NCBI GenBank assembly: GCA_021776735.1
Contig: JAJFFH010000055.1
Location: 1 to 50,502 of the forward strand
Origin: Planctomycetota bacterium
Lineage (GTDB): Bacteria > Planctomycetota > PLA2
Direction of reading: 5' to 3'
DNA: 50,502 bases
Both the position numbers and the translations under genes were made by a program. Shown here in pieces: positions 42,483-50,502 of this stretch. Positions within the stretch are counted from its first letter, which is position 1, and each line of letters begins with the position of its first letter. The notes beneath the pieces were generated by a model. It did not search any database. It was not told where the DNA came from and saw nothing but the letters and a program-made list of their open reading frames with translations.

Positions 42483-43766
42483 ATGAAGCAAGCTGCGGTG
42501 CGAATTCTGGCGACACGATTCGTTACTCGAGGGGCTTGGACGCTCGTGCCTTGCTGTTTCCTGATGGCCGCTTTTTCCGTCGCGGAGCCGTACAAGTCCT
42601 CCGTCGTTGGGACCGACTACGACTTCATTACGGACGCCGACCCCAGTACGTTCGCGCGCTTGGCGTACAAGGGGATGGGGCTCCCCGAGATGCCGGACAA
42701 GCGCAATCACGAGTGGCCGCTCCGCAAGAAGGCGCACATCTTCGTCGCCTACTTCACGGACCTCACGCACGTGCAGATCTCGGTTCATGCGGGGATCGGC
42801 GACAAGGATGCCGCTCGAACGGACGCCCTGCGGTACGCCTCGCGGATCGGAAAGCTTCCCACATCCCTGCGCAAGGGCCTGCGGCGGATCGTGATTCAGC
42901 CGGGCGGGCGGAACACGACCGCCTTTGCGGACCATGGCGTCTTCGTCCTGTATTCCGACAATGCCACAAGACGAATCGCAACCCACGATCTCGAGGAGAC
43001 GATCTTTCACGAGTCGGTACACGCAGCCTGGGATCCGCAGCACAGGGAGTCGGATGCGTGGAAACGTGCCCAGGCCGCCGACGGACGGTTCATCACCCGT
43101 TACGCAAAACGCAATCCCGCTACCGAGGACCTCGCGGAGTCGGCCCTGTTCGCCTACACCGTGCTGCACCACCCCAAGAGGTTTCCCGCGAATGATCGGG
43201 CCGCGATTCGAAAGGCGATCCCCGCCCGAATTGCGTTCGTCGAGAAACTGCTTCCGGTCGGCAAGGCCGTCCACTATCCCGTCGAATCGAACCTGGCCGC
43301 CGTGTTGAAGGTCGTGGCTTCGGACCTGAAGCGTCTTGCGAAGGCTCCCGACACGCCGGTCCATGATGGATGGCGCGCCGAGGAGCCAGGCGCCAAGAAG
43401 CCGGCGCCGAACGCTGCCAAGGTGTGCGAAGTCGATCTCGGCAATCCCGGCGAGCTGTCGGACATCCTGTCCAATGCCCTGCTCCGCGGCCTTCATCGGG
43501 ACGAGAAAAAAGTGGCGGCGTTCTTGCGCGGTCCCGAGCGCGACCACGAGTTCCGGCGCTCGTCAGCGGCACTCCTGAGGGCAACGGCCAAGAGATTCGG
43601 CCTGCAGGAGACATCCCTTGTTGCGCAGGTCCGCAAGTTCCTCCATTGCAACTGCGACCACGTCAAATTGGGCGCCGACCTCGACAACAAGAAGATGGGT
43701 GTCCTGTTGAAGGCCCTGAACCACCGGCACAACAGCAAGGAAAAGCACCCCGAGCGCGAGCGATGA
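42483..43766 (+). CDS. Putative secreted zinc metallopeptidase
   Basis: A 427-residue protein; ATG 42483 has GAGGAG 8 bases upstream, so the upstream GTG (42474) is unlikely. The N-terminus has a hydrophobic export segment (LVPCCFLMAAFSVAEP). At residues 176-180, HESVH within EETIFHESVHAAWD is an HExxH zincin motif, and Glu219 in TEDLAESALFAY is a candidate third ligand about 40 residues on, as in gluzincins. The C-terminal third is helical, with a CxC (FLHCNCDHV) near the end. I do not recognise the family; substrate unknown. Confidence 0.7.
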   Translation: MKQAAVRILATRFVTRGAWTLVPCCFLMAAFSVAEPYKSSVVGTDYDFITDADPSTFARLAYKGMGLPEMPDKRNHEWPLRKKAHIFVAYFTDLTHVQISVHAGIGDKDAARTDALRYASRIGKLPTSLRKGLRRIVIQPGGRNTTAFADHGVFVLYSDNATRRIATHDLEETIFHESVHAAWDPQHRESDAWKRAQAADGRFITRYAKRNPATEDLAESALFAYTVLHHPKRFPANDRAAIRKAIPARIAFVEKLLPVGKAVHYPVESNLAAVLKVVASDLKRLAKAPDTPVHDGWRAEEPGAKKPAPNAAKVCEVDLGNPGELSDILSNALLRGLHRDEKKVAAFLRGPERDHEFRRSSAALLRATAKRFGLQETSLVAQVRKFLHCNCDHVKLGADLDNKKMGVLLKALNHRHNSKEKHPERER

Positions 43767-43805
43767 CGGCAATCTCGCGTTGCCTATTGCGTCGGGGCGC
43801 GGACG

Positions 43806-45177
43806 CTATTCTCCGGAGGTGTTCTTGAGCATGAAGGCGAGCTCCGGGTGGAGGCCCTCGACGCCGTCGTCCCGGGTGCCGAACACCCGGATTCCGTATG
43901 TGCGCTCCTCGCCGGAGAAGATCCACGCCCGCGTGCGCAAGAAGAACGGCCTTGCATCCGGCCCTCGCAAGAAAATCTCGTAACGGTACGCGGACCTGAC
44001 GTCGCGACTCAGGCGCACCCGTTTCGGTCCCTTCCGAACCGTCTTCTTTGCCGCCTTGTGCAGCGGGACCGCGCGATCCTTGGCGTAGAGCACGGCCGCC
44101 AGCTTTTTCGGTCGTCTGGCGTCCGCTGTCTTCTTCGCGCCAAACAGCGGATACCGTTGCCCGTGCCGATACGTACTGAACGAGACGGATGACACCTCGT
44201 CGCCGGCCCGCGATAGTCGCACGACATGCACTCGCGGCAGCGAGATCGCTCCGCCGGGGGATTCGATGGCCGCGCCAGCTCCGGGAGAACGGCAGGATCA
44301 CGTCCCAGCCGCGGCCATTGACGGCGCACGTTACCGGGCAGTACTCCGCCTTGATTTTTTGTTTCGGCAGGCTCCGGGCCATTGTGACAAGGTCGTTGTG
44401 GCGGCGCATGGTGGGCAATGCGGGAGCGTCGGCGGCGATGAACCTGGCGAGGTCTTTCAGCGCCTCGCGGATCAGTTTGGCCGCTTGGGCGGGATCCGCT
44501 CGAAACAAAAGAAGTTCCGCTGCTGCGATTCGGCCGGCGGCGCGCCCGGTCGCTCGATCCTCGTCCGTCGCCGCTTGCTCCTTCCCGAGGAGGTCGCCGA
44601 GGACGCGCACTCCCTTTGCCGATGCCTCGCGATCGGCGCCCTCGAAATGGCACGCCGCCAGCCGAAACTCGATGGCCCGGTGGATGCCCTCGATCGCAAC
44701 TTTCGTGCCTGCCGTGACTTTGGCCACTTCATCGACCGCTGCCACGAACCGTTTCCAGCGGTCGGTGTGATCCGCGACCTCATCGACCGGGAATCTCAGC
44801 TGGAGCTTTTTTCTCGCAATGTTCTCCAGCAGTCTCTCGCGATAGATCCTCGCTTCGATGACGGCCCAGCGTGCTTCCATCGCGTTGCTGTGGCTCGCCG
44901 CACGGTCCGCGAGCGACCTCAGGAGTTGGATCACCTCGAGAGCCTCATCGACCTGATGGGTGACGTGCATGGCGTGCGCGGTATCCACCGCGTACCGGCA
45001 GACTTCGAGCGTGAGGCCCGGCTTGCTCGCGACCGCATCGACACGCACGTCCCGCGCGAACGCGTTCTTGAGCCCTGTGGCGTACCCGCTGAAGAGCGCG
45101 GTCTTCAGCTCGTCGGCGACGTTGGATTGCGCCGCCGCGGAGACCGAAAGGCAGGCGATCACGATTCCGGAGCGCAC
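43806..45177 (-). pseudogene. Secreted hypothetical protein, frameshifted
   Basis: The N-terminus MRSGIVIACLSVSAAAQ is a signal peptide. Residues to about 290 are helical (HAMHVTHQVDEALEVIQLL, VRVLGDLLGKEQAAT, AAKLIREALKDLARFI). After NGRGWDVILPF (about 44290) that frame turns arginine/serine-rich, while the neighbouring frame carries on with GAAIESPGGAISLPRVHVV, then SFSTYRHGQRYPLFGAKK and ends ELAFMLKNTSGE at 43806. A 1-base change near 44285 explains this. A sequencing error is possible. Part of the gene is duplicated at 50366-50502. Function unknown. Confidence 0.7.
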
Positions 45178-45248
45178 GGTCTTGGGAGTGTATCACCCGC
45201 CCCCCGTGGGCCCCGGGTGCGTACGCGAGGGCTCTGGCACTTTCGCGG

Positions 45249-48200
45249 TCAGGTGGTCGTACCGACCGAGGCTGTCCAGGCTTGGACGATTCGGCTGTGG
45301 AGCGGGACCTTCTTCATCATCGCCTCGCGGTCTTCGCCGGGGGCGCGCTCGCACAGGTGCAGGAGCAGCCGGTGCGCTTTCGCCAAGGTGTCTTGGTCGA
45401 GCGTAGCCTGCCACAGCGCGAAGTACGCCTCCATCCGATGCGCCACTCCGATGGTTTTTCCGAGGCGCTTCAGGAGTTCCTCTGCCTTATCGGGTGTGCC
45501 GCCCGGAAGGCCGGCCCGGTACGCGGCGATCACGGGAAGCGAGTTGACGTCATTTACCGACTCGGCCATGTCGAAGGCTCGCTGCAAGATCGCCGTAGCT
45601 TCGTGGGCTTGCCTGTGCTCTAGCGCAAGCCGTCCGAGATCGAGCAACGTTCCGGGAATGCGCGCCCGATGTTGCATCTCCTCGTAGAGCTTCAGCGCGG
45701 CTCTTAGATGGGTTCGCGCGTCGTCGGGCTCACCAAAATACTCGGCGTGTCTGCCGAGACTCACCAGCGCGAATGCTGCGCTGCGCCGATAGCCGCAAGC
45801 CAGAGAGATCTGGAACTTCTTCTTCAGGAGCGTGTGCGACTCTTTGCTCCGCCCGAGTTCGAGCAGGAGTCCGCCAACGTTGCCCAGCGCTTTCGCTTCG
45901 CCGAGGCGGTGACCGATTTCGCGAGCGAGTCGCAAGTGCGCTTCGAAATGTACGAGTGCGGTTTCATAGTGGCCAAGCTCGCGATAAAGTGATGCGATAT
46001 TGCCTTCCTCGAGGGCCTCGTCCTTGCGGTTCCCCGCCTCTCGATGAAGTCGGATTGCGACCTCGTGCAACTCCTGCGCCCGGTCAAAGTCGCCGAGCTT
46101 CTCAGCAACTACCGCGAGATTCCCCGATGCCTGCGGTCGACCGACAATGTGGCCCAGCTCTTCATAGAGCGCTAGCGCGGTCTCGAAACCTGCTCCTGCC
46201 GCCTTGAGATCACCTGATCGCGCATGGTCGATCGCAACCGCGGTTATCGCGCGAGCTTCGATTTCCGAATGTCCTGCCTCTTGGGCGTAGCGCAGGGCGG
46301 TTTCAGCGTCGCGGACGGCTCCCTCCGGATCCCCGCTGTTTTGCTTGTGTGAGGCGCGGCGTAGTGCCAGTTCCGCACGGAACCCCGGCTCGTCGAGGTC
46401 CTTGGCGAGCTGTTCTGCGTCATCGAGTAGCGCGGTCACGGCGCTTGTACGTCCGACGAGCTCGGACAGGTGAATCGCACGCAATGTGATCCGCAGCCGT
46501 CGCTCTCCGACGAGCGCACCGTCGGCCGACAGTACTGCGATCGCCAGATCCTGCGCGCGGCGATAGTCCAACGCCTGTTCGAGCGCGTCGAGGGCGGCCG
46601 CGAGGTGCGGTGCGGCATTCGCGGGCTTCCCGCCCGCGACGAGCTGGCAGCAAGCGTCGATTGCGAGCCTGCCTTTCGCATCGGACTCGGTGGCCGCAGC
46701 GAGTCGCTCTTCGAGCGCCTCTCCGATGAGGGCGTGGTACGCGGTCGCCAGCGGTGCGGACAGGTCGCGATGCAAGACCTCTTGGAACTGGTGGTGGTCG
46801 AAGACAAAGCCATCCCCCATGCTGCGCACGATACGGCGGCGGGACTCCAAGCGCGCCAGCATCCGAAGTACCTTGATCAGGTTCTCGTCGGCGGCCAGCG
46901 CGACAATCGACGGATCGAATTGGAACCCGACGCACGCGGCCACTTCCAGCAGGGATCGCTCCTCGTCGTCTAACGCGCGTAGTCGGCCCCGAATAATGTC
47001 AGTGACCGAGTGTGGCACGACTAGCTTCCGACGATCGCCCGCCATCGTCCACGTGCCGTCTGGTCGGCGGTGTACGACTCCCTTGTCGCGTAGCCCTTGC
47101 ACCATTTCGAGAATAAACAGGGGGTTGCCGTCTGAACTGCGCGCGACATCCGCGGAGACCGCCTCCGCACTGCGGCGTGATCGCAGGGCATCCGTCAGCA
47201 TGGCGGTCACGGCGGCCGGGCTCAGGCGGCAAAGTTCGATCTTGTGGCAGTGCGAGCGGCGCGTCATCTCCGCCAGCCACTCGGTGGGCAGACCGGGCCG
47301 CGTGGTGCCGATCAGGAATACCGGATGCCCGGGGATCCCCCATGCGAGCGAGCTGAATAGCCGGCGTCCGTCCTCCGACGTGAAATGAAGGTCATCGATC
47401 AGCACGATGAGAGGACCCTCAGCAGCCAAGGCTTGGGTCAGCGCGACGAGCGCCGTTGCGACGGCGTCGGGCTTCAGGGCCGCGACGGACGCGTTCGCAT
47501 CGCCGCGGAAGAGTGCTGCGAGTGCGGGAACGAGGCCCGGGGTGTTGGGAAGCAGGTCGGAGAGCGTTTGCTCGATCCTGTCCAACCCAAGATGGCCTGC
47601 GAACGCCTGCACGAAGGCTTCCGTGGCAGCGCCTCCAGCAGGCTGATATCCACCGTGCAGGAACCGGACGCCGCGGTCATCGGTGCCGAGTTTGTGGACA
47701 AACTCGTCGATGAGCCGCGTTTTTCCGACCCCCGTTTCGCCTTCCAGAAACACGACCTGAGCTTCGCCGGCGGCAGCGACGTCGAAATGCCCGGTCAATT
47801 TGCGCAACTCTCCCTTGCGACCGAAGACAGCAGTCTCCCGCGGAATCCGCATTTCGCGCGGAGGCTGCCGGGTTTCCTCGCGGATTGCGCCCACGCGAGA
47901 TCGCCACCACGCGGACTTTTCGCCGGCTTCGAGAATCTCGTGAAGCTCTGCCGCCGATGCTCCGCGGTCCTCAGGAGTCTTCATCAGAAGTCGGGCGACC
48001 AACTCCTCAAGAAACGGGGAGATGCGATCGTTGAGCTTGGAGAGTCGCGGCGCCTTGCGCGAAATGTGCCAGTGCATGATCTCGGCCGGATCGCGGCCGC
48101 TCATCGGGGGGCGCTTGGCGGCCAACTCGAAGAGCACCATGCCGAGCGAATAGAGATCGGTCCGTTCGTCTACTCTGCCGCCCCGGAACTGCTCCGGCGC

Positions 48201-49412
48201 CGCGTATAGAAACGACCCGATGAACTGGTTCGTCCGCGTGAGGCCGGAAGAGGCTTCGCGAAGCCGTCCGACCCCGAAATCTGTGACTTTGACCCGGTGG
48301 TCCCGCGTGACCAGGACGTTCTCGGGCTTGAGGTCGCGATGAATCACGCCCGCTTCGTGGATCGCGGAGAGGGCCTTGGCCACTTCGCGACCAACATGGC
48401 GGCAAAGCTCCTCCGGCACGTGCTCCATCTCGTCGAGCCAGGTGCGCAAGGAGACTCCATCGACATACTCCAGCGCCAGGTAGGTGATCTCTTTGCCGTC
48501 TGGTCCCCGGGTCGAGTCGAGAAGATAGGTCCGTACGACGTTTTCATGATCGACCCGTTGGCCCAATTCGGATTCCAAGACGAATCGGGCCAAGAGATCC
48601 GGATCCTCGACAACCTGCGGGTTGAACGTCTTGAGCGCGATCCGTTGGCCGATCTCGAGACCGGGGAGTTTCGAACGCACCCGGGCCAGGAAGACTCGTC
48701 CCATCGAGCCACGGCCCAACTCGCGCTCGACGGAATACGGGCCCAGGCGGCGCGGAATCCCGGCGGGCAGCTCGGTGCTTGGATCGGCGACGGCCGGCGC
48801 CGGTGTCTCGTTCTCAATTCGGTGGGCCTTGGCCGATCCGGGCGGCGGTGTGAACGGGGCGATTCCGACGACACCGCCCTCGAAGATTTCGACCGGCCGT
48901 TCCGCCCCCTTCATGCGATAGAGGCCATGACAGCGCCACTCGACGGGCTCGTCATCGACGGATCGAACATGCTGTATGACGGAGTCGTAGGCGGCTCGAG
49001 TCATCAGGATCTGGTTTGGCAGCGCCAAGCCCTGGATGCGTCCGGCGAGGTCGACAGCCAGTCCCAGAAGCTTCGACCGGATCGTTGTGCCCTCGACGCC
49101 TACGACGACTGCATCTCCGACGTGTAAGCCGACCCTGGCGCGAAGTTTTGTGTCGCCCTCTAGCGCACTCAGGCCGTCCAGAAACGCCAGCGCGCACCGC
49201 AGGGCTGCCGACGGGGAAGGAAAGGTTGCAAAAAACCCGTCACCCGGATTGCTGTGCTCAATACCGCCGTTTTCCCGAAGACATCTCCGAAAGACGATGT
49301 CGTGGCGCTCGATCATCTCTGCGCCTACGACATCCCCCAGACGCTCCTTGAGCGCTGTGGAGTCCACCAGATCGGTGAAGAGGTAAGCCTGAAGTGTGGG
49401 CGGTCCGACCAT
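45249..49412 (-). CDS. Adenylate-cyclase-domain / Ser-Thr kinase / AAA ATPase / TPR multidomain regulator
   Basis: A 1387-residue protein from ATG 49412 (a longer start at 49514 is less likely because the cyclase fold starts at once). Class III cyclase-like domain, about 1-180: AYLFTDLVDSTALKERLGD (Asp14, Asp17) and NPGDGFFATF (Asp58). The usual VNxAxR is VDLAGRIQ (Asp121, Arg125), so activity is uncertain. Kinase, about 224-495: GRGSMGRVF, HRDLKPEN (358-365), DFG (378-380), FLYAAPEQFRGG. AAA ATPase: Walker A GETGVGKT (558-565) and Walker B LIVLIDD. TPR repeats from about 1040: ARSGDLKAAGAGFETALALY, GNIASLYRELGHYETALVHF. Single-protein signalling hub; signal and targets unknown. Confidence 0.92.
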   Translation of the reverse strand: MVGPPTLQAYLFTDLVDSTALKERLGDVVGAEMIERHDIVFRRCLRENGGIEHSNPGDGFFATFPSPSAALRCALAFLDGLSALEGDTKLRARVGLHVGDAVVVGVEGTTIRSKLLGLAVDLAGRIQGLALPNQILMTRAAYDSVIQHVRSVDDEPVEWRCHGLYRMKGAERPVEIFEGGVVGIAPFTPPPGSAKAHRIENETPAPAVADPSTELPAGIPRRLGPYSVERELGRGSMGRVFLARVRSKLPGLEIGQRIALKTFNPQVVEDPDLLARFVLESELGQRVDHENVVRTYLLDSTRGPDGKEITYLALEYVDGVSLRTWLDEMEHVPEELCRHVGREVAKALSAIHEAGVIHRDLKPENVLVTRDHRVKVTDFGVGRLREASSGLTRTNQFIGSFLYAAPEQFRGGRVDERTDLYSLGMVLFELAAKRPPMSGRDPAEIMHWHISRKAPRLSKLNDRISPFLEELVARLLMKTPEDRGASAAELHEILEAGEKSAWWRSRVGAIREETRQPPREMRIPRETAVFGRKGELRKLTGHFDVAAAGEAQVVFLEGETGVGKTRLIDEFVHKLGTDDRGVRFLHGGYQPAGGAATEAFVQAFAGHLGLDRIEQTLSDLLPNTPGLVPALAALFRGDANASVAALKPDAVATALVALTQALAAEGPLIVLIDDLHFTSEDGRRLFSSLAWGIPGHPVFLIGTTRPGLPTEWLAEMTRRSHCHKIELCRLSPAAVTAMLTDALRSRRSAEAVSADVARSSDGNPLFILEMVQGLRDKGVVHRRPDGTWTMAGDRRKLVVPHSVTDIIRGRLRALDDEERSLLEVAACVGFQFDPSIVALAADENLIKVLRMLARLESRRRIVRSMGDGFVFDHHQFQEVLHRDLSAPLATAYHALIGEALEERLAAATESDAKGRLAIDACCQLVAGGKPANAAPHLAAALDALEQALDYRRAQDLAIAVLSADGALVGERRLRITLRAIHLSELVGRTSAVTALLDDAEQLAKDLDEPGFRAELALRRASHKQNSGDPEGAVRDAETALRYAQEAGHSEIEARAITAVAIDHARSGDLKAAGAGFETALALYEELGHIVGRPQASGNLAVVAEKLGDFDRAQELHEVAIRLHREAGNRKDEALEEGNIASLYRELGHYETALVHFEAHLRLAREIGHRLGEAKALGNVGGLLLELGRSKESHTLLKKKFQISLACGYRRSAAFALVSLGRHAEYFGEPDDARTHLRAALKLYEEMQHRARIPGTLLDLGRLALEHRQAHEATAILQRAFDMAESVNDVNSLPVIAAYRAGLPGGTPDKAEELLKRLGKTIGVAHRMEAYFALWQATLDQDTLAKAHRLLLHLCERAPGEDREAMMKKVPLHSRIVQAWTASVGTTT

Positions 49413-49629
49413 CCCGAAGGTCCCGAAAAGCAACCGTGATCCTAAAAAAGAGCGACGCGTCTGTACAACGGAAACCCGCAAAACAAGGCGTCTAGGGCCG
49501 CTGGAGTGTCTCATTGGGGATCAGCGGTGGAAATCCCGCGGTAGACGGTTTGCTTTTCCAAAATACCTTGAAGCTACGAAGTCGCGAGGGAAGTGGCTTC
49601 AACAACACACCATTGGAAGGAAAGCAGCT

Positions 49630-50289
49630 ATGAGAATGAATAGGGTGATGCGCTTCGCCTTGGCCCTCGGACTTCTGGCAGGATTCGCCGCGGCAGACCC
49701 GATTCCGGTCGACCTGAGTTCCCTCGGGGGGGGGACGGCATTCAATAAGCCCCCGGGGTTGTTTTTAGGAGACCCCTCCTCCTCCCCAACCGAGTCGGCT
49801 CCCGCCCCGGACAATACCAAAGATATCCCGGTGCTCTTCTTAGCCCCCGAGGAACAAGCGAAGGTCGACCTCGCAGTGATTCTGGCTGGCGTCAAGACCC
49901 CGTTTGCCAGAATCACCTTCAATTACAACGTCGTCAAGCCCACTCCCGACCCCAGATTCCCGCCTGCGCCCGTACCGGACTTCGTGAAGCTCGCCTTCGA
50001 GGGCCCCACGGCTCCCCCGGTCACGGTCGCGACATCGACGTCAATTGGGCCGCTGCCGACATCGCCCGACTCCTTTTCAAGCGAATCGGGCTGGATGAAC
50101 TTCTCTTCTGGGACGATTCCTCTCGACCCGTTCCTGATCCAGGCTCCCAAGGGCTTCGGCCTGCTAATCTACGACCTACGGGTCGAACCGGTCCCGGAGC
50201 CCGGGACGATCGCACTTTGTGGGGTCGCGATGGTCGGGTTTGCCGTGCGGCGTCGCCGCCGGCGCCGTCTGGCTGCCCGTCGGCAGTAA
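49630..50289 (+). CDS. PEP-CTERM sorting-domain protein
   Basis: A 219-residue protein; ATG 49630 lies about 10 bases after GGAAGG. The signal peptide is RVMRFALALGLLAGFAAADP. The mature part is low in charge and rich in Pro, Ser and Thr. The C-terminus is the classical PEP-CTERM tripartite signal: VPEPGTIALCGVAMVGF, a hydrophobic helix, then an arginine cluster (VRRRRRRRLAARRQ). Such proteins are handled by exosortase and often end on or in exopolysaccharide; no exosortase gene is in this window. A terminator follows. Confidence 0.9.
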   Translation: MRMNRVMRFALALGLLAGFAAADPIPVDLSSLGGGTAFNKPPGLFLGDPSSSPTESAPAPDNTKDIPVLFLAPEEQAKVDLAVILAGVKTPFARITFNYNVVKPTPDPRFPPAPVPDFVKLAFEGPTAPPVTVATSTSIGPLPTSPDSFSSESGWMNFSSGTIPLDPFLIQAPKGFGLLIYDLRVEPVPEPGTIALCGVAMVGFAVRRRRRRRLAARRQ

Positions 50290-50309
50290 GACGCCCTTTC
50301 GGTCCACAA

Positions 50310-50349
50310 AACGCGCGGTCAGCCTCGGTGCTGGCCGCGCGTTCTTTTT
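50310..50349 (+). terminator. Rho-independent terminator of the PEP-CTERM gene
   Basis: AACGCGCGG and CAGC, a short loop, then GCTG and CCGCGCGTT form a long stem with one internal mismatch, followed by TTCTTTTT. It begins 20 bp after the stop at 50289. Confidence 0.85.
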
Positions 50350-50365
50350 GGCCCGGCTACGACTT

Positions 50366-50502
50366 GCTGCCGCGATTCGGCTGGCGGCGCACCCGGTCGC
50401 TCGATCCTCGTCCGTCGCCGCTTGCTCCTTCCCGAGGAGGTCGCCGAGGACGCGAACTCCCTTTGCCGATGCCTCGCGATCGGCGCCATCGACCTGATGG
50501 GT
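50366..50502 (-). pseudogene. Partial copy of the 43806-45177 gene, with in-frame deletion
   Basis: Positions 50366-50487 match 44519-44640 at 118 of 122 bases, and 50488-50502 match the sequence just before the codons at 44947. Between them 306 nt (102 codons) are missing, joining THQVD directly to GADREASAKGVRVLGD in frame. The 3' end of the copy reads on into the terminator of the PEP-CTERM gene. The 5' side runs off the window, so whether an upstream intact part exists is unknown. Confidence 0.8.

Noticed and set aside
49413..49514. N-terminal extension of the cyclase/kinase protein
   Set aside because: The cyclase fold begins right after ATG 49412 and the extra residues look like non-coding sequence.
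1..50502. CRISPR array or Cas genes alongside the TPR-CHAT gene
   Set aside because: No regularly spaced direct repeats were seen and no Cas-like protein is present, so a type III-E setting is not supported.

Overview
The window is GC-rich, densely coding bacterial DNA. It carries many ECF sigma factors, Ser/Thr kinases fused to WD40, SUMF1-like or cyclase/ATPase/TPR parts, a TPR-CHAT caspase-like protease, a NosD-type beta-helix protein and a PEP-CTERM protein. That mix best suits Planctomycetota or a related large-genome signalling-rich phylum; this is inference from gene content, and no rRNA or housekeeping marker is present to prove it.

Layout. 1-685: the 5' part of a tRNA-Ser cut by the window edge, then repeats and a deleted transposase. 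726-4228 (-): ECF sigma factor translationally coupled to a Ser/Thr kinase with a WD40 propeller. 4292-6610: a lipoprotein-like TolB/PD40 propeller protein. 6611-8454: a debris zone with a small ribbon-helix-helix-like gene, a truncated IS3-family element and several short interspersed repeats. 8489-9820 (-): a secreted agarase-like glycoside hydrolase. 9870-10105: a broken copy of the 3' end of a glycosyltransferase gene whose intact copy lies 30 kb away. 10268-12194: a frameshifted LmeA/DUF2993-like gene, an unknown gene and a tiny membrane protein. 12239-15588 (-): a kinase remnant, a HEAT-repeat protein and a beta-helix surface protein. 15732-20708 (+): a three-gene unit of ECF sigma factor, zinc-finger anti-sigma factor and exported TPR-CHAT protease. 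21228-25238 (-): ECF sigma factor, kinase-SUMF1 fusion and acyltransferase, all overlapping.

25487-39881 (+) is a tightly coupled exopolysaccharide operon of ten genes: a priming sugar-phosphate transferase continuous with a Wza-type export protein, a PHP tyrosine phosphatase, a Wzc-type BY-kinase, an asparagine-synthase-like amidotransferase, four GT4 glycosyltransferases, a MurJ/Wzx-like flippase and a polytopic membrane protein (GT-C or polymerase candidate). Most junctions are GTGA or ATGA stop/start overlaps.

40079-42248 is a second debris zone (kinase remnant, tyrosine-recombinase remnant, and a repeat matching the tRNA-Ser flank) around a transglutaminase-like membrane protein and a small ABM-fold protein. 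42483-45177 holds a putative secreted zinc metallopeptidase and a frameshifted secreted protein. 45249-49412 (-) encodes one 1387-residue cyclase/kinase/ATPase/TPR protein. 49630-50289 is a PEP-CTERM protein followed by a clear terminator, then by a partial copy of the frameshifted gene running off the window.

The most interesting candidate system is the sigma/anti-sigma/TPR-CHAT unit. Its protease has a signal peptide and the anti-sigma factor has a transmembrane segment with a large outer domain, so a caspase-like protease could control an ECF regulon by cutting its anti-sigma factor.
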